The notes beneath the pieces are model-generated. The model was not told the DNA's origin. It ran no database searches and worked only from the letters and a program-made list of their open reading frames with translations. Shown piece after piece: positions 1 to 4,749 of a DNA stretch of 7,231 nt (the first letter of the stretch is position 1; the number at the start of each line of letters is the position of its first letter). Source of the DNA: CAYRXE01 sp964428205 (lineage in GTDB: Bacteria > Patescibacteriota > Gracilibacteria > Peribacterales > Peribacteraceae). A program made the translations under genes and the position numbers. The DNA lies in assembly GCA_964428205.1 (NCBI GenBank), contig CAYRXE010000045.1, forward strand, positions 1 to 7,231, given 5' to 3'.

Positions 1-851
1 GTGACTACCACTCCGAAACGCCATGCACATGGTGCGACGGTTGCGGGGACTACGGTATTTGGACCGCGACCAAGCGTGCACTCGTGGAACTGGGCATTCC
101 TCCGCATGGAGTACTCCTGTGTTACGACGTGGGTTGCCACGGTAACGGTTCCGATAAGCTCGAGGGCTATCGTTTCCACGGCCTCCACGGTCGTGTGCTG
201 CCGTTTGCCGCAGGTGCCAAGATTGCCAATCACAAGCTCCCTGTGATCGCCTTTGGCGGAGACGGCGCAAGTTTTTCAGAGGGTGTCGGGCATCTCGTCC
301 ATGCAGTCCGCAGCAACTATCCCATCACGTTCATTCTCCACAACAACGCTAATTACGGACTCACCACGGGCCAGGCAAGTTCGCTCACGCCCAAGGGGCA
401 AAAGATGAACACTGCTCCCAATGGCATTCCCGAGCGCACGATTCCATCCATGGATTTCATCTTCTCTCTCGAGCCTACCTTCGTTGCGCGCGGCTTTAGC
501 GGAAACATTCCGCAGATGACCGAGATCTTTAAAGCAGCCATCAATCATCGTGGCTTTGCGTTCGTGGACATCCTCCAGGCGTGTCCCACCTACAACCATT
601 TCGCCACGCACGAGTACCTTATGGAGAAGTGCTACGATGTGGACGCCGAAGGGCATGATGTCACAGACTTCAAAAAAGCACGCGAGCTCGCCGTGAATAC
701 AGAGAAGAGGATCGCCACCGGAGTGCTGTACGAGAACGATTCCGTGCCCAGCTTCTACGATGAATTAGTGCCAAGAAAAGGCGTAGAGACGTCGTGCGTA
801 GAGGAGGTTTCGGTGAAGGATGTGAGTGCGCTTTGGAAGGATTTGATCTAA
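1..851 (+). CDS. 2-oxoacid:ferredoxin oxidoreductase, beta subunit (KorB/PorB family), 5' end cut by window edge
   Basis: The frame is open from base 3 and gives 282 residues before TAA at 849-851, so probably only a short N-terminal piece is missing. Numbering from base 3, C11 and C14 (in WCDGCGDYG) and C45 (in VGCHGNG) match the three cysteines that bind the [4Fe-4S] cluster in two-subunit archaeal enzymes. GGDGAS (85-90) followed by NNANYGL (114-120) is the thiamine-diphosphate/Mg binding motif, and CPTYN near residue 195 is typical of KorB. Proteins of this family oxidatively decarboxylate pyruvate, 2-oxoglutarate or related 2-oxoacids in the cytoplasm, form acyl-CoA and pass electrons to ferredoxin. 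The alpha/gamma partner is expected just upstream, outside the window. The substrate cannot be read from the beta subunit. An extra cysteine (C8) precedes the motif, and Asp replaces the usual Pro of WCPGCG. trmD starts 11 bases downstream. Confidence 0.93.
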   Translation, partial: DYHSETPCTWCDGCGDYGIWTATKRALVELGIPPHGVLLCYDVGCHGNGSDKLEGYRFHGLHGRVLPFAAGAKIANHKLPVIAFGGDGASFSEGVGHLVHAVRSNYPITFILHNNANYGLTTGQASSLTPKGQKMNTAPNGIPERTIPSMDFIFSLEPTFVARGFSGNIPQMTEIFKAAINHRGFAFVDILQACPTYNHFATHEYLMEKCYDVDAEGHDVTDFKKARELAVNTEKRIATGVLYENDSVPSFYDELVPRKGVETSCVEEVSVKDVSALWKDLI

Positions 852-854
852 GAT
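849..854 (+). promoter_or_regulatory. -10-like box TAAGAT before trmD
   Basis: TAAGAT (4 of 6 to TATAAT) begins at the stop codon of the preceding gene and ends 8 bases before the trmD ATG. No clear -35 is seen and the genes could be co-transcribed. It is listed because the same geometry recurs before seven other genes in the window. Confidence 0.35.
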
Positions 855-862
855 CGCAGGCC

Positions 863-1543
863 ATGCGCATCGACGTTCTCACGCTCTTCCCCGGCATGTT
901 CGCGCCTCTCCAAGAGAGCATCCTTGGTCGTGCTTCCAAAGAGGGTCTTATTGATCTTCACCTTCATGATATCCGCGAGTTCTCCAAGGGTAACTACAAG
1001 CAGGTCGACGACAGTCCGTACGGAGGCGGAGCAGGCATGGTGATGATGTGCGAGGTGATTGTGCCGCTCATCGAGAAAGTTACTCAGGAAGGAATTGAGG
1101 AAATGAGGAAGCGAGGAAATGAAGAAGCGAAGCCTTATCGTATTTTCCTCAGCGCAGCAGGGGGGCGACTGGTGCAGGAGAAGGTCGAAGCCTTTGCATC
1201 AGAAAAGAAATGGCTCATCCTCCTCTGTGGGCATTACGAAGGAGTCGACCAACGCATTATCGAAGGATGGATCGACGAAGAGATTTCGATTGGTGATTAC
1301 GTCCTCACAGGAGGGGAGTTGCCCGCAATGGTGCTCATTGATGCCGTGGCACGTCACATCCCAGGGGTTCTGGGCAAAGAAGAATCCGCAGCAGAAGAGA
1401 GTTTTAGCCCAAAGCTCGATCGCAAGAAGGAATACCCGCACTACACCAAACCTGCAGAGTTCCGCGGCATGAAGGTGCCGGATGTCCTCATGAGTGGGAA
1501 CCACAAAGAGATCGAAAAGTGGCGTAAGGATCACCTGCGATAG
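863..1543 (+). CDS. trmD: tRNA (guanine-N1-)-methyltransferase TrmD
   Basis: TrmD methylates G37 at N1 in tRNAs with G at position 36, using S-adenosylmethionine, and prevents +1 frameshifting. The 226-residue product starts at the canonical MRIDVLTLFPGMF; the longer in-frame ORF from 794 lies inside the previous gene and is not needed. Diagnostic blocks are DDSPYGGGAGMV, the trefoil-knot SAM site LCGHYEGVDQRI, IGDYVLTGGELPAMVLIDAVAR (its last Arg matches E. coli R154), and PHYTKPAEFRGMKVPDVLMSGNH. The E. coli catalytic D169 aligns with Glu (AEESF), a change I believe occurs in other bacterial TrmDs. Two oddities are visible. A linker about 7 residues longer than in E. coli (EGIEEMRKRGNEEAKPYR) is encoded by a DNA direct repeat. 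The protein also ends right after KWRKDHLR, about 30 residues before the E. coli C-terminus. No Shine-Dalgarno at normal spacing is seen. The DUF167 gene follows after one base. Confidence 0.97.
   Translation: MRIDVLTLFPGMFAPLQESILGRASKEGLIDLHLHDIREFSKGNYKQVDDSPYGGGAGMVMMCEVIVPLIEKVTQEGIEEMRKRGNEEAKPYRIFLSAAGGRLVQEKVEAFASEKKWLILLCGHYEGVDQRIIEGWIDEEISIGDYVLTGGELPAMVLIDAVARHIPGVLGKEESAAEESFSPKLDRKKEYPHYTKPAEFRGMKVPDVLMSGNHKEIEKWRKDHLR
1097..1128 (+). repeat. 16-bp direct tandem repeat inside trmD
   Basis: Two adjacent 16-base units, 1097-1112 and 1113-1128, read GAGGAAATGAGGAAGC and GAGGAAATGAAGAAGC and differ at one base. They encode the hydrophilic linker that makes this TrmD longer than E. 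coli TrmD before the IFLS strand. The AATGA-rich composition resembles the repeat in front of gpmA. Confidence 0.8.
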
Positions 1544-1544
1544 T

Positions 1545-1796
1545 ATGGAGAATTGGTCCGAACTTCTTCGTGGAACATCCATTACCGTGAATGTGCGTCC
1601 GGGTGCTCCTCAAACAAAAATCAAAGGCGTCATGGACGATGGCACCATCAAGATAGACCTCGCTGCGGTGCCGGAGGACGGCAAGGCGAATGTTGAGCTT
1701 CTTCGTTTTCTCATCCAAGACTGCGAAATCCCCAATGCCGAAATCGTCTCGGGTCACACAGGACGCCGCAAAGTTGTGCGGCTCTTTCGTGATTAA
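1545..1796 (+). CDS. DUF167 family protein (YggU-like)
   Basis: This is an 83-residue product. The family signature is clear: VNVRPGAPQTKIKGV near the N-terminus, then KIDLAAVPEDGKANVELLRFL (the ApPxxGKAN block), and a C-terminal SGHTGRRKVVRL matching the SGxxSRxKxVxI end of DUF167. The molecular function of the family is not established. The ATG at 1545 lies one base after the trmD stop, so translation is probably coupled to trmD in one operon. An AAGGA at 1526-1530 is 14 bases away, far for a Shine-Dalgarno. A longer in-frame start at 1494 lies inside trmD and would add residues outside the domain. The TAA stop overlaps the stop of the convergent lipoprotein gene. Confidence 0.93.
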   Translation: MENWSELLRGTSITVNVRPGAPQTKIKGVMDDGTIKIDLAAVPEDGKANVELLRFLIQDCEIPNAEIVSGHTGRRKVVRLFRD

Positions 1797-2527
1797 CGCT
1801 TCGAGAGTGCAGCTTCGATACGTCCGCGCAGATCAGGATACTGCGGCAAGCCCACAAACTTTTCGCCGTCTACAAAGTAGGTCGGCACGAGCGATACACC
1901 CAGCGACTGTGCCAAGCTCTGCTGTAGTTGTGCCAAGGAGGCAGTGCCGGGAGCCTTGAGACAATCGGTGAAGACCGTTTCTTTTATACCTACCTTCTTG
2001 GCGAGAGCGAGCATGGCTTTGTCGTCCCAGAGAGTCTGGTTAAAGAGCTCCTTGTGCATGGCCAGACCCTTACCCTGGGCAGCGGCGCAGATGAGGCTCT
2101 TTGTTTGCGCCTGACTTTGCGGATACTTGGAGATGTTCAGCTGTGCAATTTGAATGCGCACTTTGCCGCGATCCACGAAGTCACGAAGGAGGTTTGGCAA
2201 ACGTTCGTCGGTAAACGTGTGGCAGTAGGCGCAGGAGTGGTGTGTGTAGAGCAGCAAGACAACAGGTGCGGCAGGGTCACCGAACTCTACAATGCCTGTC
2301 GGCAGAATGCGCTCACCTACGTTGTCGTTCCCAAGAAGGCTTCCTGTGCTGCTTACAGCATCGCCATCACCGTACTCCAAAGACTGTGGCTCGCTTTGCA
2401 TAGAAGCCTCCGAACTCACCGTCTGATCGACCACGCGCATATCGCTGTTTGGTCCGCGAACCATGAGGTTCTTGGTACATGCTGCAAGGAGCATGCACAG
2501 GGCGATGGCAGGGAGGAGACGCTTCAT
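1793..2527 (-). CDS. DsbA-like thioredoxin-fold lipoprotein
   Basis: This 244-residue protein begins with a lipoprotein signal peptide: MKRLL, a hydrophobic stretch, then the lipobox LAAC with the lipid-modified Cys at 17. Residues 18-75 form a polar Ser/Glu-rich spacer that would hold the domain off the membrane. Residues 76-244 form a thioredoxin_4/DsbA-type domain with the redox motif SCAYCH (C99, C102) and the cis-proline loop LVPTYFVDG (P215). C147 and C189 lie where this family often has a second cysteine pair. The likely role is thiol oxidation or disulfide isomerisation of exported proteins at the outer face of the cytoplasmic membrane. Direction and substrates cannot be told from sequence. 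The gene diverges from the WecG-like gene and converges on the DUF167 gene. Confidence 0.92.
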   Translation of the reverse strand: MKRLLPAIALCMLLAACTKNLMVRGPNSDMRVVDQTVSSEASMQSEPQSLEYGDGDAVSSTGSLLGNDNVGERILPTGIVEFGDPAAPVVLLLYTHHSCAYCHTFTDERLPNLLRDFVDRGKVRIQIAQLNISKYPQSQAQTKSLICAAAQGKGLAMHKELFNQTLWDDKAMLALAKKVGIKETVFTDCLKAPGTASLAQLQQSLAQSLGVSLVPTYFVDGEKFVGLPQYPDLRGRIEAALSKR

Positions 2528-2534
2528 TGCTGAA

Positions 2535-2563
2535 AGAATAAGAGAAGAGTGCCTTTAGGACAA
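2535..2563 (-). promoter_or_regulatory. Promoter of the DsbA-like lipoprotein gene
   Basis: On the minus strand TTGTCC (2558-2563, 4 of 6 to TTGACA) is separated by exactly 17 bases from TATTCT (2535-2540, 4 of 6 to TATAAT). The -10 box ends 7 bases before the ATG at 2527, so transcription would start at or next to the start codon. No Shine-Dalgarno is visible. Confidence 0.5.
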
Positions 2564-2585
2564 CGGAAACCTCATTTTCTTCGGG

Positions 2586-2591
2586 TACACT
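2586..2591 (+). promoter_or_regulatory. -10-like box TACACT before the WecG/TagA gene
   Basis: TACACT matches the -10 consensus at 4 of 6 positions (T1, A2, A4, T6) and ends 9 bases before the ATG at 2601. I see no good -35 at 16-18 bases and no Shine-Dalgarno before this ATG. Confidence 0.4.
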
Positions 2592-2600
2592 ACCTCTGTC

Positions 2601-3010
2601 ATGTCTCGTCCTGTTGTTCTCGGCGTGCCATTCGATTCGCTCACACCTGCAGAGGCGTGCGAGCGGCTCCTTGGGTTCTTGCATGCCCCCGGCCAGCATC
2701 ACGTGATGACGCCGAACAACGAAATGCTCGTTATAGGAACCAAGAATCCAGAGTTTCTCAACGTTATGCAGGGGACTGCCCTCAACCTGCCCGATAGTAC
2801 AGGCGTGGTATGGGCAGCGCGCAGACTTGGCACACCGCTCAAGTCACGTGTTCCCGGAGTCGACGCCGTGTTGGCATTGATGGCAAAGCTCACACCGGAC
2901 AATCCCGTGTTCCTCCTCGGCGCTGCTCCCGGAGTTGCCGAGCAAGCAGGGCTCTCGCTCGCTGCACAGTTTCGGCAGGCAAAGATTGTCGGCACGTTTG
3001 CCGGCTCACC
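2601..3010 (+). CDS. WecG/TagA/CpsF family glycosyltransferase, 3' part lost in the gap
   Basis: The first 136 residues are present before the run of N. They match the N-terminal part of the WecG/TagA/CpsF family: VVLGVPFDSLTPAEA, then MTPNNEMLV with T37, LNLPDSTGVVWAARRLG with D65, RVPGVDAVLALM, and NPVFLLGAAPGVAEQA. T37 and D65 are the conserved Thr and Asp that serve as active-site residues in TagA. Family members transfer an N-acetylmannosamine-type sugar from a UDP-sugar to an undecaprenyl-diphosphate-linked GlcNAc at the inner face of the membrane, an early step of enterobacterial common antigen or wall teichoic acid synthesis. Ser replaces the first Gly of the usual PDGIGVVWA. Full-length members are usually about 240 residues, so roughly 100 are missing. 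A wecB-type gene that could supply UDP-ManNAc lies about 1.7 kb downstream. Confidence 0.93.
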
Positions 3011-3110
3011 NNNNNNNNNNNNNNNNNNNNNNNNNNNNNNNNNNNNNNNNNNNNNNNNNNNNNNNNNNNNNNNNNNNNNNNNNNNNNNNNNNNNNNNNNN
3101 NNNNNNNNNN
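3011..3110. other. Assembly gap of 100 N
   Basis: Exactly 100 unresolved bases, the usual placeholder for a scaffold gap of unknown length. It removes the end of the WecG/TagA-type gene and the end of the minus-strand membrane protein gene. Any reading frame across it is meaningless. Confidence 0.99.
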
Positions 3111-3316
3111 GCTTCACGCAATACCGTGAGATGTGTGACTCCGCGTTCCTCAAGCAACATGAACAATGCCAAGTCTGGCTTGTCGGTCATTGCTGCACGC
3201 AAGTTGAGCGTGGCACGACCCAAGAATGCTGCTGCACCTACAACGAGCATGCTCGCTGCTACTGCAAGAGCGACCGTCTTGAGGTACTGATGATGCGGTA
3301 GGAGTTGGATGTGCAT
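3111..3316 (-). CDS. Hypothetical membrane protein, N-terminal 68 residues only
   Basis: The ATG at 3316 opens a minus-strand frame that stays open to the gap. The start MHIQLLPHHQYLK is followed by one hydrophobic helix at about residues 13-32 (TVALAVAASMLVVGAAAFLG), then a soluble stretch rich in charged residues (LRAAMTDKPDLALFMLLEERGVTHLTVLRE). It looks like a single-pass or N-terminally anchored membrane protein; I do not recognise the family. A perfect TATAAT 8 bases upstream of the ATG, and no competing gene on the other strand, support it as real. It converges on the WecG/TagA-type gene across the gap and diverges from gpmA. Confidence 0.72.
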
Positions 3317-3324
3317 TTCCAGTT

Positions 3325-3330
3325 ATTATA
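3325..3330 (-). promoter_or_regulatory. Consensus -10 box TATAAT before the membrane protein gene
   Basis: On the minus strand a perfect TATAAT ends 8 bases before the ATG at 3316. TTCCAA lies 17 bases upstream of it and is a weak -35 (3 of 6). Transcription would begin at or within a base or two of the start codon. Confidence 0.6.
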
Positions 3331-3376
3331 GCCGATTTCTGAGCTTTTTGGAAGATTCATTTCTTGTGAGGCAATG

Positions 3377-3439
3377 AAGGGAATGACGAAAGGTAAAGGC
3401 AATGAGGCTCCTCATTGCCATCATTGCCGTCATTCCCTT
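3377..3439. repeat. Nested inverted repeat of AATGA/TCATT units in front of gpmA
   Basis: AAGGGAATGACG (3377-3388) is perfectly complementary to 3428-3439 (12 of 12). Inside it GGCAATGAGG (3398-3407) is perfectly complementary to 3410-3419 (10 of 10), with only CT between. The right half also reads as three 9-base direct units, TCATTGCCA, TCATTGCCG and TCATTCCCT (3412-3438). The structure lies between the divergent membrane protein and gpmA genes and covers the proposed -35 and the first base of the proposed -10 of gpmA. No T-run follows, so it is not a typical intrinsic terminator. Confidence 0.85.
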
Positions 3440-3444
3440 ACGAT
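3415..3444 (+). promoter_or_regulatory. Promoter of gpmA
   Basis: TTGCCA (3415-3420, 5 of 6 to TTGACA), an 18-base spacer, then TACGAT (3439-3444, 4 of 6 to TATAAT). The -10 ends 7 bases before the ATG at 3452. This agrees with the start chosen from protein homology and argues against the upstream ATGs at 3374 and 3443. Confidence 0.5.
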
Positions 3445-3451
3445 GCGACCC

Positions 3452-4120
3452 ATGGGCACCCTCATCCTCATCCGTCATGCACAATCACAGTGGAATGTCG
3501 AAAACCGGTTTACCGGTTGGACCGATGTTCCCTTAAGCGATCAGGGTTTGGCCGATGCCGAAAAGGTCGCCAAGGTCCTCACCGAGTTCCACTTCGATCT
3601 CGCGTTTACCTCTGCTCTGCAGCGCGCACAGCAGACACTCAGCACCATCCTCAAAGTCACGGGTCAGGAGAGTGTGCCGGTTACCAAAGATAAGGCACTC
3701 AACGAACGTCACTATGGCGATCTCCAGGGACTCAACAAAGCAGAGACCGCTGCCAAGTATGGTCAGGAGCAGGTGAAGCTGTGGCGTCGCAGTTATTTCA
3801 CGCAACCACCCAACGGCGAGAGCATCGCGGATTGCGTTGCTCGCGTGACGCCATACTTCCTCGAGCACATTCTTCCAGAGGTCAAAGCTGGTAAGACCGT
3901 CCTCGTTGCTGCACACGGTAACAGTCTGCGTCCGATGCTTCGTTATTTAGAAGAGTGGAATGATGAGCAGACGGCCGAGGCAGAAATTGGACTCTGCACG
4001 CCGTACATTTACTGGTTCGAAGGAGACACGATCAGCAAAAAAGAGGTACGTGAAGTGCCTGGTATTGTGACAAAAGGAGCCTCAACGACTGAGGCAAAAG
4101 TCGAAACCGGCAACGTTTAA
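3452..4120 (+). CDS. gpmA: 2,3-bisphosphoglycerate-dependent phosphoglycerate mutase
   Basis: GpmA interconverts 3- and 2-phosphoglycerate in glycolysis and gluconeogenesis through a phosphohistidine. With the start at 3452 the protein has 222 residues and opens with the canonical MGTLILIRHAQSQWN. H9 is the phospho-acceptor, within RHAQS instead of the usual RHGES. R58 lies in TSALQRAQQT, E85 in LNERHYGDLQGLNKAE is the acid/base, and H155 is in AAHGNSLR. The loop between PP (119-120) and ESIAD is about 25 residues shorter than in E. coli, which explains most of the size difference; such short forms occur in other bacteria. The frame is open back to an ATG at 3374, but those extra 26 codons only translate the inverted repeat. 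The last 15 or so residues are a polar tail. Confidence 0.96.
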   Translation: MGTLILIRHAQSQWNVENRFTGWTDVPLSDQGLADAEKVAKVLTEFHFDLAFTSALQRAQQTLSTILKVTGQESVPVTKDKALNERHYGDLQGLNKAETAAKYGQEQVKLWRRSYFTQPPNGESIADCVARVTPYFLEHILPEVKAGKTVLVAAHGNSLRPMLRYLEEWNDEQTAEAEIGLCTPYIYWFEGDTISKKEVREVPGIVTKGASTTEAKVETGNV

Positions 4121-4124
4121 GATT

Positions 4125-4160
4125 TGGCCTCCGCAAAATTCTTTTCTTTGGCCATATTTT
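4125..4160 (+). terminator. Possible weak terminator after gpmA
   Basis: TGGCC (4125-4129) can pair with GGCCA (4150-4154), and ATTTT follows at once. The stem is only 5 bp with a 20-base loop, so this is a tentative call. No better terminator follows gpmA. Confidence 0.2.
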
Positions 4161-4162
4161 TC

Positions 4163-4168
4163 TATATA
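4163..4168 (+). promoter_or_regulatory. -10-like box TATATA of the 36-residue gene
   Basis: TATATA (5 of 6 to TATAAT) lies in an AT-rich stretch 70 bases before the ATG at 4239. A start about 7 bases downstream would give a leader of about 60 bases. The -35 region (TTCTTT near 4139-4144) is weak. Unlike the other genes here, the -10 is not next to the start codon. Confidence 0.4.
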
Positions 4169-4224
4169 CCACCCGCAACTTCTCGCTGGGTCGTGTGACC
4201 TCGCACTGTTCGTTTGTCTCATTT

Positions 4225-4230
4225 AGGAGA
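4225..4230 (+). promoter_or_regulatory. Strong Shine-Dalgarno AGGAGA
   Basis: AGGAGA ends 8 bases before the ATG at 4239. This is the only convincing ribosome binding site at ideal spacing in the window and it fixes the start of the small gene. Confidence 0.85.
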
Positions 4231-4238
4231 GAGACCTG

Positions 4239-4349
4239 ATGACCCGACGTCGTGAAAAGCGCGCTAACGCCGGAGCGAATCCGCACCCCAAGGGTGCAAA
4301 CAAGCGGAACTTCCCCAAGAGGGGCAAGATCCACCGGACGCGCAAGTAA
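4239..4349 (+). CDS. 36-residue highly basic protein of unknown family
   Basis: The short frame encodes 36 residues with 14 Lys/Arg, 2 His and a single acidic residue (E6). It opens MTRRREKRANAGANPHPKG and closes with PKRGKIHRTRK. There is no hydrophobic segment or cysteine. Composition suggests binding to RNA or DNA, and size and charge resemble the smallest ribosomal proteins (bL36, bTHX), but I cannot match it to one; the KRGKI motif only faintly recalls the RRGKI of bTHX. Reality is supported by an AGGAGA Shine-Dalgarno 8 bases upstream, an upstream -10-like TATATA, and a strong intrinsic terminator 28 bases after the TAA. It would be transcribed alone as an mRNA of about 230 bases. The alternative frame from 4252, which runs through the terminator, is a shadow. 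Confidence 0.85.
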   Translation: MTRRREKRANAGANPHPKGANKRNFPKRGKIHRTRK

Positions 4350-4376
4350 CGAATGCGTAGAGAAGTTTCCCCCTTT

Positions 4377-4407
4377 ACCCAGGCTAGCAATAGCCTGGGT
4401 ATTTTTT
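4377..4407 (+). terminator. Intrinsic terminator of the 36-residue gene
   Basis: A perfect 10-bp stem, ACCCAGGCTA (4377-4386) with TAGCCTGGGT (4391-4400), closes a GCAA tetraloop of GNRA type. One A and six T (4402-4407) follow. On the opposite strand the stem is followed by AAAGGGGG, so it should act only on + transcription. The end of the T-run overlaps the stop codon of the convergent 88-residue gene. Confidence 0.95.
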
Positions 4408-4672
4408 AGGCAGCTGTTACCTCGTCGTGCGGGATCATCGGATACCATGTGGCAACACCTGCTTGTGATCTCACGAGCTTGTGAACATCATCCGGCTCTC
4501 CCGAGACCATCACGCTGTTGCAATCTGCACGCGTGACGCTGACTTGTAGTCCGAGTTTTTGGATGACTTCTTCCAAGCGTTTTGGATACAGCGCTTGTCG
4601 AACATGGGCATCTACCCACATCCACATAGGGGCGACGTTGAAGGTGTGGCTTGTTGTTTCGGGGTTGGTCAT
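4406..4672 (-). CDS. Hypothetical 88-residue protein
   Basis: Not recognised. The 88 residues start MTNPETTSHTFNVAPMWMWVDAHVRQ and contain a compact middle part at about 29-70 (YPKRLEEVIQKLG, LQVSVTRAD, SVMVSGEPDD, VHKLVRS). Its pattern of helix, strand, strand, helix would fit a small alpha/beta domain. There is no signal peptide, membrane helix or metal motif, and one Cys (C51). Support for a real gene comes from its place between other signals: it ends exactly at the terminator of the convergent 36-residue gene, and a TACGAT -10 box with TTGCCT 16 bases upstream precedes its ATG by 6 bases. It diverges from the wecB-type gene. No better frame covers 4410-4670. Confidence 0.65.
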   Translation of the reverse strand: MTNPETTSHTFNVAPMWMWVDAHVRQALYPKRLEEVIQKLGLQVSVTRADCNSVMVSGEPDDVHKLVRSQAGVATWYPMIPHDEVTAA

Positions 4673-4678
4673 AGGAGC

Positions 4679-4706
4679 ATCGTAAAACTCCCAGCATTTG
4701 AGGCAA
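4679..4706 (-). promoter_or_regulatory. Promoter of the 88-residue gene
   Basis: On the minus strand TTGCCT (4701-4706, 4 of 6 to TTGACA), a 16-base spacer and TACGAT (4679-4684, 4 of 6 to TATAAT). The -10 ends 6 bases before the ATG at 4672 and is the same hexamer as the one before gpmA. Confidence 0.45.
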
Positions 4707-4736
4707 GTAATCTGTCGCTTTTGGCCTTATTTCGGC

Positions 4737-4742
4737 TACCAT
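4737..4742 (+). promoter_or_regulatory. -10-like box TACCAT before wecB
   Basis: TACCAT (4 of 6 to TATAAT) ends 7 bases before the ATG at 4750. No -35 is evident and no Shine-Dalgarno precedes the ATG. Confidence 0.4.
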
Positions 4743-4749
4743 TGGCCCC

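Noticed and set aside
1928..2533. 201-codon open frame on + opposite the lipoprotein gene
   Set aside because: It is antisense to a gene with a clear signal peptide, CAYC motif and cis-Pro loop; its own translation shows no recognisable domain.
2699..3316. Reading frames that run through the N block on both strands
   Set aside because: The N block has unknown true length, so any frame joined across it is meaningless.
3377..3439. Clustered short repeats as a CRISPR array
   Set aside because: The units are 9-12 bases, nested and inverted, without regular spacers or adjacent cas genes.
3374..3451. N-terminal extension of gpmA from ATG 3374, with HCHHC that could suggest metal binding
   Set aside because: These codons translate the inverted repeat, the protein family starts at 3452, and the promoter-like boxes place transcription start after 3444.
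4252..4536. 94-codon frame overlapping the 36-residue gene and its terminator
   Set aside because: It has no Shine-Dalgarno, runs through a perfect intrinsic terminator, and overlaps two better supported genes.
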